DNA of 54,592 nt from Alphaproteobacteria bacterium. GTDB taxonomy: Bacteria; Pseudomonadota; Alphaproteobacteria; UBA6615. Under the pieces are notes generated by a model. It did not search any database. It had not been told where the DNA came from and saw only the letters and a list, made by a program, of their open reading frames with translations. The position numbers were made by a program, and so were the translations under genes. Location of the stretch: assembly GCA_028279245.1 (NCBI GenBank), contig JANQOE010000024.1, positions 1-54,592 on the forward strand, read 5' to 3'. Positions 40,034 through 49,386 of this stretch are shown here, piece by piece; position 1 is the stretch's first letter; each line of letters opens with the position of its first letter.

Positions 40034-40952
40034 GTTTGATGTAAAGCGCCGTCGCCACAGTCAGCGTGACCAGCATCGCCATCGCCATCGCCGCGCCGTA
40101 GCCCAGATTCACATCCCGGAATCCGGTCTCGTAAATATAGAGAGACAAGGTCTGGGTCGCCCGCTGCGGACCACCGTTGGTCATGATCTTGACCAGGTCG
40201 AACGTCGCGAACGTGGTGATCATGTCAATCGTCGTCGCCGCCACCAACACCGGCCGCAGCATCGGCAGGGTTATGTGCCAGAACAGCCGCAGCGGATTTG
40301 CCCCGTCAAGCCGCCCCGCTTCATACAGCTCCTCTGGGATCGACTGCAGCCCGCCGAGGATCATCACCATGTAGAACGGATAAAACTTCCACACGTTGAT
40401 GACGATCAGCGAAACCATTGCGTTGCTTGGCTCACCCAAGAAATCGAATGAATCCGGGGCTATGCCGGTGACCATCAGCAAGTAGTTCAGCGGTCCGAAG
40501 GGGTCGTACAACAGCCCCCAGATCAGCGCTGCCGCCGCCAGCGAGAACAGCCACGGCAGGATCAGCAACCCCCGCACTATGTTGCGAATCCTGGGGGGCG
40601 CCCAACGCGCCGACAGCAGCACCGCAAACAGCGTACCCAACACCACATGGCCGATCGTCGACCCGATCGCGAACACCATCGTGTTCTTCAGGCTAAGCCA
40701 AAACAGCCTGTCGCCGAGCAGCCGACCGTAGTTCTCAAGCGCGACGAACTCCGTCACCCGCTCGCGAAAGTTCATCTGCGTGAACGATGTCGCAATGGTG
40801 TTGGCGACCGGCAGGAACACCACCGCCAACATAAATATCAGGGCGGGCGCAATGAATATGTATCCGAGGTGGCGGTCGTGGATTTGCCACCGCGCGCCGC
40901 CTTGCCCGAGCGGCCGCACCGTTGGCGCCGCTGTCTCAACCCGATCTACCAT
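39984..40952 (-). CDS. Sugar ABC transporter permease, MalF/UgpA type
   Basis: 322 aa from ATG 40952; codons further upstream are non-coding. HLGYIFIAPALIFMLAVVFLPVANTIATSF is the usual first helix. The EAA loop is IPEELYEAGRLDGANPLRLFWHITLPMLRPV. It forms the second half of the membrane channel, working with the MalG-type partner and the binding protein encoded 55 nt upstream. Confidence 0.94.
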   Translation of the reverse strand: MVDRVETAAPTVRPLGQGGARWQIHDRHLGYIFIAPALIFMLAVVFLPVANTIATSFTQMNFRERVTEFVALENYGRLLGDRLFWLSLKNTMVFAIGSTIGHVVLGTLFAVLLSARWAPPRIRNIVRGLLILPWLFSLAAAALIWGLLYDPFGPLNYLLMVTGIAPDSFDFLGEPSNAMVSLIVINVWKFYPFYMVMILGGLQSIPEELYEAGRLDGANPLRLFWHITLPMLRPVLVAATTIDMITTFATFDLVKIMTNGGPQRATQTLSLYIYETGFRDVNLGYGAAMAMAMLVTLTVATALYIKLVVRRPSGGEGGNAAF

Positions 40953-41007
40953 TTGTGAGCCGGCGGAGGCTCGCCTGCCGCGAGGCGAACGCGCCCCCGC
41001 CGGGCCG

Positions 41008-42276
41008 TCAACGAAGTGCTTCGTGGGCCTCGTTCCACACCTGCGCCGCCTGATCCAGCGCGTCTTGCGCCGACGTTTCACCGCGCACGAACGAGACGAA
41101 TTGGTTGTTGAACTCGCGGTGCAATCGTTCCGAGTCCGGCACCGGCGCGATGAACAGATTATGCTCCGGATCCGCGTTCATCATCGTCGGGATCTCCCGC
41201 AGGATCGGATTGTCCGAGGTCTCCAGCAATGCCACCGCGGCGCTGGTCGCGAAGGGCAAGCCCACAGTCTCGGTCATATGAGTCGAGATCTCTTCCGACA
41301 GCAGGAATTGCACGAACTGCCAAGCTGCGTCTTGCTTCTCAGAGTTCGCGGCGACCGACAGGCCGCTGCCGCTCCACTGGTAGCCGCATGTCGCGTCACA
41401 CCAAGCCGGCGCGAACGCCACTTGGATGTCCGGGTCGGTTTGCCGCGCAATGGTCCCGGCGAACGGACCGTCCCACATAGCGGAGATCTTCTTGGTCGCG
41501 AACTGCTCACGCACCGCCCCCTTGCTGGACCCGAACACACCGGGTGGCAGAATGCCCGCATCATAAACGTCCTTCCACCACTGCAATGCCGCCACACCTT
41601 CCGGCGAGTTGAATACGACATTGCCGTCATCGTCGAAGAACTTGCCGCCGAGTTGCGCGAGGCGGCTGCCGAACATGTAGTAGGGCAAATAGTCCGAGCC
41701 ACTCTCGTTGTAGAAGGTGCCGAGCCCATTCACCGAACCCAGCGCGTCGGACACCGCCTGCGCCGTCGGTATCACGTCATCCCACGACTTGGGTGGCTCC
41801 ACCCCGGCCTCAGCCAACGCATCGACATTATAGGTGTAGCTGTACGGGAAGATGTACCAGTTGAGCATCTTGGTTTCGCCGAGCCACCGGACCTGTGTGG
41901 CGTCAGTCAACGATCCCGCAAAGTCTTGATCCGCCGCCAACAACCCATCAAGGGACGCCAGGCCACCCAGCCGGTCGATGGCGGTCAGCCACTCGGCCTC
42001 CATGCCCAACACATCATAGTCCGCGACCGGCGCGCGGGCGTTGGCGACAAGCAGCTCAAACATGTTGTCCCAGGGCACCGCGGTGCGCTCGACCTTGATG
42101 CCCGATTCCGCCTCGAAGCGGGCGACCAAGTCATCCATCACATCCACGCCGTACTCCGGATCCCACCACTCCAACCAGCGAATGGTCGTTTGATCTTGAG
42201 CCAGCGCGCTGCCTGACATCAGCACCGCCGTCAGTCCGGCAACAAACACCGATGCGGTTTTGCGTTTTGCTGTCAC
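41008..42276 (-). CDS. Sugar-binding protein of a MalE/UgpB-type importer (SBP_bac_1)
   Basis: 422 aa with a Sec signal peptide (1-26, SALA). The mature part begins TTIRWLEWWDPEYGVDVMDDLVARFEAESGIKVE, typical of cluster B/D sugar-binding proteins, and contains MWDGPFAGTIARQTDP and SGSGLSVAANSEKQDAAWQFVQFL. It captures an oligosaccharide or amino sugar in the periplasm. Placed between the aminotransferase gene and the two permeases in one operon. Confidence 0.93.
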   Translation of the reverse strand: MTAKRKTASVFVAGLTAVLMSGSALAQDQTTIRWLEWWDPEYGVDVMDDLVARFEAESGIKVERTAVPWDNMFELLVANARAPVADYDVLGMEAEWLTAIDRLGGLASLDGLLAADQDFAGSLTDATQVRWLGETKMLNWYIFPYSYTYNVDALAEAGVEPPKSWDDVIPTAQAVSDALGSVNGLGTFYNESGSDYLPYYMFGSRLAQLGGKFFDDDGNVVFNSPEGVAALQWWKDVYDAGILPPGVFGSSKGAVREQFATKKISAMWDGPFAGTIARQTDPDIQVAFAPAWCDATCGYQWSGSGLSVAANSEKQDAAWQFVQFLLSEEISTHMTETVGLPFATSAAVALLETSDNPILREIPTMMNADPEHNLFIAPVPDSERLHREFNNQFVSFVRGETSAQDALDQAAQVWNEAHEALR

Positions 42277-42328
42277 TTCTACCTCCTCTGTTTCGGCGGC
42301 CCCGCCGCCCTGCCCTTTTTGAACCTCC

Positions 42329-43576
42329 TCAACCCGTTGCGATGTCGAACTTCACGAAGTCGACTTCTCCCCGATTGCGAAACGGCAAGCTGCGCGGATC
42401 GGCCCCCGCAAACACCACCTGCGCGGCCAAGTCCAAGTTGTGGATCGTATCCCCGGTCTGTTCGGCACTGTGCCGCGGGTCCGTCGCCACCATGATCGTT
42501 CGATCCAGGATGGTCAGCGACTGCGCACACAAGTCTTCGCGGTAGGTCGTCCGGCATTCGGCATTGGCCGGTAGCTTGTAGGGATTGAGCGCCTCCGACG
42601 CCGCGCCCTCGTGCATCAGCACCTGGTCCCATTGTTTGAAGTTGTGCCGCCCCGTCTGGCCTGCCACCACACATGGCACCAGTTCGGCGAATGCTGCTGC
42701 ATCCTCTGCGCGCGGCAGCGTGAACATCGCCTGGGCGCCGCAGTCATGCTCCGGACTATGTGTCGGCGCAGGGCGCAATCCCATGTTGCCTAGGTGCTTG
42801 GTCCCCTCAAGGATCTGTGCCCGTTCGGCCCGCATAGCCTCGATCATTCCGTCGAGCCGGTCGAGCTGCACATTGAGCATTGACCCCATCAGCTCCGAGG
42901 CCCGCGCGCCGATGCCGGCGAACGGCCGCGTCGCGTCATTGCGCCCCTGCCAGTAGAAATGACATGGATCGATGGCGCACCGCGCCCGCTCGGCCACGGC
43001 GTCATCGTTGGTCGCCAACCCGCCGCCCTCGCCGCTCGTCATGTTCTTGTAGTAGTTGAAGCTGAAAGCCCCAGCGTCGCCGATCGACCCCAGCTTGCGC
43101 CCCTTGTAGCTGCCGCCGACAGCCTGGCAGGCATCCTCCAGCACCAGCAGATTATGGGCCGCCGCGACGTCGCCAATCGCATCCATGTCGCAAGCCGCGC
43201 CCCACATATGCACCGGGATCACCGCCTTGGTCCGCGGACCGACACCGGCCTCGATGGCCGCCGGACTGATCGTCAAGCTCTCGTCTATATCGACGATCAC
43301 CGGGATCGCCCCTGCCGCCAGCACCGCAGTTGCCGTGGCCATGTAGGTGTGTGCCGGAACCAGCACCTCGTCCCCCGGCCCAACACCGAGTCCGATCAGT
43401 CCAGCCGCAAGCGCGTAGCTACCGCTCGCCGCCAACGCGAAATGTTTGACGCCCAGGTCGGCGGCGTACCGCTGCTCGAACCGCTCGCACTCGCTATCCT
43501 CGCTGTAGCGAAACAACTTGCCCGATCGGATCGCCGCTGCCAGGGCCGCGATCTCTTCTTCACCGACCACATACAT
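42329..43576 (-). CDS. DegT/DnrJ/EryC1/StrS-family sugar aminotransferase
   Basis: 415 aa. The PLP lysine is in FSFNYYKNMTSGEGGG (Lys 177), the cofactor Asp in LVLEDACQAVGGSYKG, and the DegT PVHMWG block precedes it. These enzymes move an amino group between glutamate and a keto-sugar or cyclitol. As first gene of a sugar-uptake operon it may act catabolically on an imported amino sugar or inosamine rather than in polysaccharide synthesis. Codon use and GC3 match the rest of the operon. Confidence 0.9.
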   Translation of the reverse strand: MYVVGEEEIAALAAAIRSGKLFRYSEDSECERFEQRYAADLGVKHFALAASGSYALAAGLIGLGVGPGDEVLVPAHTYMATATAVLAAGAIPVIVDIDESLTISPAAIEAGVGPRTKAVIPVHMWGAACDMDAIGDVAAAHNLLVLEDACQAVGGSYKGRKLGSIGDAGAFSFNYYKNMTSGEGGGLATNDDAVAERARCAIDPCHFYWQGRNDATRPFAGIGARASELMGSMLNVQLDRLDGMIEAMRAERAQILEGTKHLGNMGLRPAPTHSPEHDCGAQAMFTLPRAEDAAAFAELVPCVVAGQTGRHNFKQWDQVLMHEGAASEALNPYKLPANAECRTTYREDLCAQSLTILDRTIMVATDPRHSAEQTGDTIHNLDLAAQVVFAGADPRSLPFRNRGEVDFVKFDIATG

Positions 43577-44072
43577 CGCGGACCTCCCTTGATTGCCTGG
43601 AAGTCTACGGACGAATTGGCCGCTTCAGCAGAGCCAGATGTTGGGAATCTCTTAGAACCACTTTGCGGCCACTTACAGTGGCGTGGTCTGCGGACCTTCG
43701 CTAGGGCGCGGTCTTATCTTCCACGGGCGTGACACCACGGAGGAATACCTCGACCGCTTGGCGAAGTATGGCTTCGCACGCCTCGGCAGTCGGCTTTTCC
43801 CCGAATGAGGACGCAGCAACCCTGGGACTGCCGGTGATACTAACGCGGCCTTGTCCCTGCAGCGGTCGACTTAAACCAAACCGAGATTTGCTGCGCTCGA
43901 AGACTCCTTCTTACAGGGCCAGAACACCACATGCTTACGGAGCTAGCGAGCGGCGCCTTATTTGCCTTGGTCTCCAGGGCCGTTTGGCCCGGGAACCCTT
44001 GGCGCCGTCGGCGACCGTGGCAGTCTTAGCACAGACTCTAACCCTCCGACTCGCTGCTGCAGGAACACCCGG
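43577..44072. other. Region without a convincing gene
   Basis: About 0.5 kb between the aminotransferase start and the desaturase terminator. The plus strand has a 50-codon open stretch (43656-43808, ending LAKYGFARLGSRLFPE) with no start codon, and a longer frame at 43729-44166 whose composition looks non-coding. The promoter of the amino-sugar operon must lie near 43580-43700. I see no clear -35/-10 pair or operator. Confidence 0.5.
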
Positions 44073-44106
44073 AACAATGAAAGGGAGCCAGCAACCGCTA
44101 GCTCCC
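44073..44106 (-). terminator. Terminator of the desaturase transcript
   Basis: GGGAGC-C-AGC (44083-44092), loop AACC, GCT-A-GCTCCC (44097-44106) forms a stem with one mismatch. On the minus strand it is followed by TTTCATTGTT. It lies 35 nt after the desaturase stop codon. Confidence 0.65.
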
Positions 44107-44140
44107 TGCATTTCAGTCGCTGTTGGGGCGCGCGGCCTTC

Positions 44141-45460
44141 TTACGCAGCCTTGCTTTCCACGGTGACAACAGGCTCTTCGTGGCCGATCTTTGACAACCC
44201 GGTCACCAGATCGTCGATGGCGGACAACAAGCCCCAATGCTCGATGTAGTTCTGCGGATAGCTGGGGCACCCATTGGCGACGTCGCGCTGCCGCTCGTGG
44301 ATGTGGTTTGCCCAACCTGCGGAGGCCGGAAACCGGTGATGGTAGTCGTGCGCCGGTGCATCGCCGACCAGCACGAACACCCTGGTGAGGAGATGCAAAG
44401 TCAGCATCTCTGCCCACCACGCCGACCATGTGGCCATCGAACGCTGCGCCGGAGCCGGCACCGGACAGCCACAGAAGACGCCGGCTGTCGCCTCGGTGAC
44501 GAACCACCGGTCACGGCGGCGCAGGTTGAGCTGATCCGGAATGCGATGCTCGACAAAGATCCGCAGAGCCGTGCCGACATTCAGCAAAACCGTCACCGGC
44601 ACAACCCACGCCAGGATGAACGGGATCATGGCGCCGGCAGCGGCCATGCCGACAATCACCGCAGTCCAACTAAGCAGGACCACGGTATTCCGTTGCGGCA
44701 CATCCTCAGGGAAGCAACTCTCCAAACGGCCCTTCAAGAAGCGGAAGTGAAACCGCGGCGAAATCAGGCTGTACAGCACCCGGCGACGCAACGCTGCCCG
44801 GTCGGCACCCGGCACCAACCGGGCCGTACGCTCGATGAACTGCTGAAACTCATCGTCCTGGCTGAACTGATGCCGCGCATTGTGATGCCGCAGATGCTCC
44901 CTGCGATAGGTCGGAAAATGCTTTAGCAGCAGCAGGCCCGACAGCAGATCGCCGACATAGCCGTGCAAGTGGCGGTTCTTGAAGACGGTATCGTGGGAGC
45001 AGTGGTGGTAAACAACCGCCTGCAGCTTGCCCATGCCTGATGCCGTCAGAATCCAGCCGACGGGCAACAACGCGAGCCAGAACCCACCGGCAAGGACCGC
45101 GGCAACCGACAAAGCCACGCCCGCGACAGTCGCCAACGTAGCCGTCGAAACGTGGTAGACCGCCGACGTCTGCTTCGCCGCCTCACCGGTCACCGGCTTT
45201 GCCGTCAACCAGGTCAGAAACGGCTGAACCCAGCTCGGCAGCGCCTTTGCCATGTCATCCCGGACACTGTTGACGGAACTGAGAAACAGTTCGTCTCGTG
45301 GCTCGACCGCTTGATTGCCCGCCGGGCCCGAAGAACCCCGACCAGCGGCTAACGCCACCTGAGGCCTGACCCGAAAGTCTGCGACAGTCTTAAGTTGTAT
45401 ATTCTGTGATGTGTTAGCGGCGAATAGTGGTTCGCTCGCGGAACTCTCGATGATGCGCAT
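44141..45460 (-). CDS. Membrane fatty-acid desaturase
   Basis: 439 aa from ATG 45460; ATG 45256 (MAKALPSWVQPFLTW) is a likely alternative, since the first 68 residues are low in conservation cues. The three His boxes of di-iron acyl desaturases are present: HHCSHD, HLRHHN and HDYHHRFP, between pairs of transmembrane helices (about 110-150 and 255-300). It introduces a double bond into an acyl chain using O2 and electrons. It lies downstream of luxI on the same strand, suggesting it supplies or modifies the acyl group of the signal. Confidence 0.88.
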   Translation of the reverse strand: MRIIESSASEPLFAANTSQNIQLKTVADFRVRPQVALAAGRGSSGPAGNQAVEPRDELFLSSVNSVRDDMAKALPSWVQPFLTWLTAKPVTGEAAKQTSAVYHVSTATLATVAGVALSVAAVLAGGFWLALLPVGWILTASGMGKLQAVVYHHCSHDTVFKNRHLHGYVGDLLSGLLLLKHFPTYRREHLRHHNARHQFSQDDEFQQFIERTARLVPGADRAALRRRVLYSLISPRFHFRFLKGRLESCFPEDVPQRNTVVLLSWTAVIVGMAAAGAMIPFILAWVVPVTVLLNVGTALRIFVEHRIPDQLNLRRRDRWFVTEATAGVFCGCPVPAPAQRSMATWSAWWAEMLTLHLLTRVFVLVGDAPAHDYHHRFPASAGWANHIHERQRDVANGCPSYPQNYIEHWGLLSAIDDLVTGLSKIGHEEPVVTVESKAA

Positions 45461-45591
45461 TTTGTTGCCCAGCCCTGTTTTTTTGCCGTCTGTAGGCCAG
45501 TTGCCTCAGCCAGCTGATTACCCTCAGTCACTCAGGGATTATTCGGGTTCAGGCCGCAACAAACGACCTGCCAAAACTAGTAGGGTCGGCT

Positions 45592-45822
45592 TTACAGGGC
45601 TTTTGAAGAGGCTGGACAAGGCCCAACGGCCCCCGAACCAGCGCCGTCCGTCAACACCGCTTCTGCGGCGACCTTAATCGCGTAATCTATTGAATTCGCT
45701 AAGTTATCCAGGCCTGCCCGCTCGGCCTCAGAGGCCAAGTACTTAAGTGCCGGTAGGATCGAGGCGGCTGCTTCTTCCGGAGATTCTTCCCGGCTCGCGA
45801 AAGCACCGGTTCCGCTCGGCAT
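45592..45822 (-). CDS. Small protein coupled to luxI
   Basis: 76 aa, starting 2 nt after the luxI stop codon, so certainly translated with it. The central part SILPALKYLASEAERAGLDNLANSIDYAIKVAAEA reads as two amphipathic helices; ends are disordered. No Cys-rich or DNA-binding motif. It may be a modulator of the LuxR/LuxI pair, like the small anti-activators known in other systems. That is inferred from position and helical character only. Confidence 0.65.
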   Translation of the reverse strand: MPSGTGAFASREESPEEAAASILPALKYLASEAERAGLDNLANSIDYAIKVAAEAVLTDGAGSGAVGPCPASSKAL

Positions 45823-45824
45823 AG

Positions 45825-46460
45825 CTAGGCGACGCTCGCAATTGGTGTTTCTCCACCCATCAACCGCAAGACTGGGCCATTCAGCCCGTTGATTTGACGG
45901 ACAGAGCTTAGGATCTCGGAACTAACCGCACAGGATGCCGCCGCGACCGTGTCTCCCTCGATCTCCGCCTCGGGACCGAGGATTTCGATCGAGCAGCCCG
46001 CCATCCGGTAGGTTCGGGTGAGCACACTGACGGGCGCCAGGATGATGTAGTAGTCGATACCCTCGCGAAGCCCAAACTCAAGGCAGCCGGCCAGCAACTC
46101 CGCAATGATGCGCCGTCTGACCCGGCCCGGCACGCCCCGGTCAACACAAAGCCGGGTCCCCTCCCAGACCTGCGGCGACGCCGGCAAAGGCTGCTTGGTG
46201 ATCAAGTGCGGCCATAGCTCTTTCATCATGTACGGCCGGTCCGTAGGGATCAGCCGGGCCGCCCCCCTCGCCTCGTTGGTTTGGTCGCGCCAAACAAGGT
46301 AAACCGCGGCCGGTGTATCGAATTGATCGTATTCCATGCCGTTGTGTGACGGCACGTCCCAGCCGTGGCGCTCGACAAACACCCTGTGCCGAAGCCGGTG
46401 CTGAGCCACCAACGCATCACCAAACTTGTGGGATGTCTCCCACGTCACGCAATCGAGCAT
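45825..46460 (-). CDS. LuxI-family acyl-homoserine-lactone synthase
   Basis: 211 aa. The conserved N-terminal block HRLRHRVFVERHGWDVP followed by EYDQFDTPAAVYLVW carries the Arg, Phe, Trp and Asp residues of the AdoMet pocket, and GAARLIPTD and WEGTRLCVD give the later Arg. The C-terminal half binds acyl-ACP or acyl-CoA and is long enough for a long-chain product. It joins AdoMet and an acyl chain to make the quorum-sensing signal. The luxR gene lies 208 nt upstream on the same strand. Confidence 0.93.
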   Translation of the reverse strand: MLDCVTWETSHKFGDALVAQHRLRHRVFVERHGWDVPSHNGMEYDQFDTPAAVYLVWRDQTNEARGAARLIPTDRPYMMKELWPHLITKQPLPASPQVWEGTRLCVDRGVPGRVRRRIIAELLAGCLEFGLREGIDYYIILAPVSVLTRTYRMAGCSIEILGPEAEIEGDTVAAASCAVSSEILSSVRQINGLNGPVLRLMGGETPIASVA

Positions 46461-46668
46461 ACCTCCACCACCTGCGATCTACCTGAAGCAGATGTGAGAA
46501 CTTGCCCACTCGCAACACGAGCGACTTATGATTCTAAAACAAGCTCTCCGGGTAGTACTTTAGGCCCGAGAGGTAAAGTTTTGCTGAACCAAACGTTAAG
46601 ACGCCAGGTGCCCGGCGAACTAACGATTCGGATATCGCTCAAATCCCAATGAACAGGAATATCGGCAG

Positions 46669-47391
46669 CTACAGGCCGATAAAGCCCAACCGAATAGCCT
46701 TCACCACCGCCGCCACCCGCGACGTAGCCTGCAACTTGCCCATCGCATTCTTAAGATGAAAGCTCGCGCCATGCTCGGAGATACCAAGAATCATGCCGAT
46801 TTCCCAACTGCTCTTCCCATGGGCACACCACTGCAAGCACTCCCGCTCCCGTGGGGTCAGATTGATCTCCGGCACTTCCTCACCGACGGTGGCGGCGTGA
46901 AATCCCGCATAAACCATGTGGAATTGTGCGGCGTACGCTTGCAGTTCGTGCTTGCTTGAAGCGGGATCAGCATCGGCCTCTTCGCTGGCCAACGCAATGG
47001 CGCTGGTACTTCCCATCGGCCCATGCAGGGGAATGGATAGGCCCGACTTCAACCCAGCCCCGTCCGCTTCGGCCAACAGCTTCTCCTGCTTCTTGCTGAC
47101 CTTCACCAGTTTCGGAAGCTCATCCCAGGCGAACGGCCCACGCGAAACAAACATGTGTTGCGTCGATGGATCGATGCGCTCATAGCCGCGCGCAAAGTAG
47201 TGGGTCACCCAGTCCTGCGGGTAACTCACCAGGAACCCTGGCGTTTCGGGCCTGTTGTGCCGGCCGCTCGTCAGGTCGGCATAGGCGATTTTGGAGAATC
47301 CATACTGCGACGTCGCCCTCTCGAACAAACTGACCAGTTCGCCAGGCGTCTCAATGGCGTTCGACTGCTCAATGAATTCGGTGATCCGCAT
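46669..47391 (-). CDS. LuxR-family quorum-sensing regulator
   Basis: 240 aa. The autoinducer domain (about 15-165) retains the pocket residues W61, Y65, D74, P75 and W89 (WVTHYFARGYERIDP, FAWDEL). The LuxR-type HTH (about 175-238) contains LTPRERECLQWCAHGKSSWEIGMILGISEHGASFHLKNAMGKL. It senses the product of the neighbouring LuxI. No convincing lux box was found in the gap to luxI. Confidence 0.94.
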   Translation of the reverse strand: MRITEFIEQSNAIETPGELVSLFERATSQYGFSKIAYADLTSGRHNRPETPGFLVSYPQDWVTHYFARGYERIDPSTQHMFVSRGPFAWDELPKLVKVSKKQEKLLAEADGAGLKSGLSIPLHGPMGSTSAIALASEEADADPASSKHELQAYAAQFHMVYAGFHAATVGEEVPEINLTPRERECLQWCAHGKSSWEIGMILGISEHGASFHLKNAMGKLQATSRVAAVVKAIRLGFIGL

Positions 47392-47554
47392 CGGCCCGTC
47401 TGCAGCAACACTCGAAACGCGAATATACTACAGGAAGCCCAGGCCCTTCGATATGCCTCTAACAATTATTAGAAGCAGCCGCGTGTTATCGATCCTCGAG
47501 GGTACTACCACCGATGGTGATGCTACCGCTTGTGTTTGACAAGCGCCACCTGGG

Positions 47555-48106
47555 CTAGCTCCGGTCGAAACACATCATGCCGAGCAGCGCAGTCGGCGCG
47601 CCTTGCGCCGGGCCAAGTGGCAGAATCAGTCGATGGTAGAGTTGGAAATCGTCGAGTGCCGACGCAACCTCAATGCTGTTCCGCGTATAGACCGGCGCCC
47701 TGTTCTCCATGCACAGGCCATGCTCCTCAAGCGTCTCCGCTAGCGTGTCACCACTGAGCAGATCGTTGATCGCACAACCCTTGAGCTGCCCACCATAGCG
47801 CTCATTCATCGCCTCCCCAACGAGGCCAAACCGGTAGACCCCGTCGGGCTCGACGTCCATCAGGAAGATGTTGGTCAGCAGTCGCGGTATCGCCAGCGGA
47901 TCGAGATCACTACGCTCCGGCATGACCCGCTCGTCACACAAACCACGCCAATACGCCAGCAGTTCCGCAAGCTCAGATCCCGCATTCGGCGGAAGGTCCG
48001 CATCTCCGACGACGAGATGAAACACACGGTTCAGCCGCCCGGGCTCGGTCGGTGCACCGCTGTCTCCCGTTCCAGTTCCGCTGAACAAGGGCTGCGCCAT
48101 GCTCAT
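47555..48106 (-). CDS. PAS-domain protein (PAS_5-like)
   Basis: 183 aa from ATG 48106. ELLAYWRGLCDERVMPERSDLDPLAIPRLLTNIFLMDVEPDGVYRFGLVGEAMNERYGG is the pattern of the alphaproteobacterial single-PAS family, with no output domain attached. Such proteins are small signal binders of unknown partner, sometimes linked to motility or cell-surface regulation. It lies upstream of luxR on the same strand with a 163-nt gap. Confidence 0.85.
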   Translation of the reverse strand: MSMAQPLFSGTGTGDSGAPTEPGRLNRVFHLVVGDADLPPNAGSELAELLAYWRGLCDERVMPERSDLDPLAIPRLLTNIFLMDVEPDGVYRFGLVGEAMNERYGGQLKGCAINDLLSGDTLAETLEEHGLCMENRAPVYTRNSIEVASALDDFQLYHRLILPLGPAQGAPTALLGMMCFDRS

Positions 48107-48261
48107 CCAATCAAGCCGCGACCTTCGCCACGCAAAACCTACCCTACAGTCGCTGTGGCGCATAACGCTTAATCGAACCAGGATTTGTTTAAGGCATCGT
48201 TAGCCAATGGCACTTTGGTACCGGATATCAACGCGTTGACATCGAAAAGAGGATTTTACGG

Positions 48262-49386
48262 TCAGACGAATGCCCCGTCGACGCGTTGGCCGGAACCTGC
48301 GTCGAACAAGAACCCCCGCTCCAACGGAAAACGAACCGCAACGGTGCTGTCGAAATCGACGTCATATTCCTTCGGCATCTTCACCGACAGGCTCTCCTCA
48401 CCAACATTCACCGTCACCAACGTCACGTCCCCGGTGAGTTCCGCGGCATACACGGTTGCGTCGAACAGACCGGTCCCCGGCGCGACTATTTCGGCGTCTT
48501 CCGGACGAAACCCCATTACAGCCCGCCCACCGGCAACGGCTGAATTTCCGTTGGCCGCAACAGGCAAGCTAACACCGTGGCTCTCGAACCGGCCCGACGA
48601 TACCTCCCCCTCGACGAAGTTCATCGGCGGCGACCCCATGAACCCGGCGACAAACCGATTTGCCGGATTGTCGTAAACCTCCCGTGGCGATCCAATCTGC
48701 TGCAGCACGCCGCCGTCCATGATCGCCACGCGGTGCGCAAGCGTCATCGCCTCGACCTGATCGTGGGTGACATAGACCGTTGTCACGCCAAGTTCGTGCT
48801 GCATGTGTTTCAGTTCCGCCCGCATGTAGCCTCGAAGCTTCGCATCGAGGTTGGACAGCGGCTCGTCCATCAGAAACGCCGACGGCCGCCGCACGATCGC
48901 ACGCGCCAACGCCACCCGTTGCCGTTGTCCGCCGGACAACTGCCGCGGATAACGCTCCAGCAGTTCCTCCATATGCACTTGCGCCGCCGCATCGCGCACC
49001 GCGGCATCACGCTCCGCCGGCGCGACCTTCCTCACCTTCAGCGGAAACCCGATGTTCTCCGCGACGGTCTTGTGCGGGTACAGCGCGTAGGACTGAAACA
49101 CCATGGCGATATCGCGATACTTCGGCAGAACCTGCGTCACGTCCGTATCCCCCAGAAACACCCCGCCCGAGTCCGCGATTTCCAGCCCGGCAATGATGCG
49201 CAATCCGGTGGTCTTTCCGCACCCCGATGGGCCCAGCAGCACCAGGAACTCTCCTGGTGCGACATCAATGTTCAGATCTTTAACTACATGGTTGGATCCG
49301 AACCACTTGTTGAGGCCACGGATCGAGAGCGCTTGGGCCCGCTTGTTTGCCGGCGGCGTGCCGCGTTGAACTTCCGCTAAACTCAT
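48262..49386 (-). CDS. Sugar ABC transporter ATPase, UgpC/MalK/MsmX type
   Basis: 374 aa. Walker A GPSGCGKTTGLRIIAG (about 52), Q-loop FQSYALYPHKT, signature LSGGQRQRVALARAI, Walker B AFLMDEPLSNLDAKLR and the THDQVEAM switch are intact. The C-terminal TOBE/MalK-like regulatory domain (about 240-374) is present, with GFRPEDAEIV. It energises the importer encoded by the three genes upstream (4-nt overlap) and might also serve the ATPase-less MalFG system at 39-42 kb. Confidence 0.96.
   Translation of the reverse strand: MSLAEVQRGTPPANKRAQALSIRGLNKWFGSNHVVKDLNIDVAPGEFLVLLGPSGCGKTTGLRIIAGLEIADSGGVFLGDTDVTQVLPKYRDIAMVFQSYALYPHKTVAENIGFPLKVRKVAPAERDAAVRDAAAQVHMEELLERYPRQLSGGQRQRVALARAIVRRPSAFLMDEPLSNLDAKLRGYMRAELKHMQHELGVTTVYVTHDQVEAMTLAHRVAIMDGGVLQQIGSPREVYDNPANRFVAGFMGSPPMNFVEGEVSSGRFESHGVSLPVAANGNSAVAGGRAVMGFRPEDAEIVAPGTGLFDATVYAAELTGDVTLVTVNVGEESLSVKMPKEYDVDFDSTVAVRFPLERGFLFDAGSGQRVDGAFV

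Noticed and set aside
43656..43808. Open stretch ending LAKYGFARLGSRLFPE
   Set aside because: Protein-like codons but no start codon, short, and no recognisable family; left as part of the gap.
46477..46493. ATCTAC-CTGAA-GCAGAT as a lux box before luxI
   Set aside because: One mismatch and 17 bp instead of 20. It lies only 17 nt before the luxI ATG, too close for a LuxR activation site.
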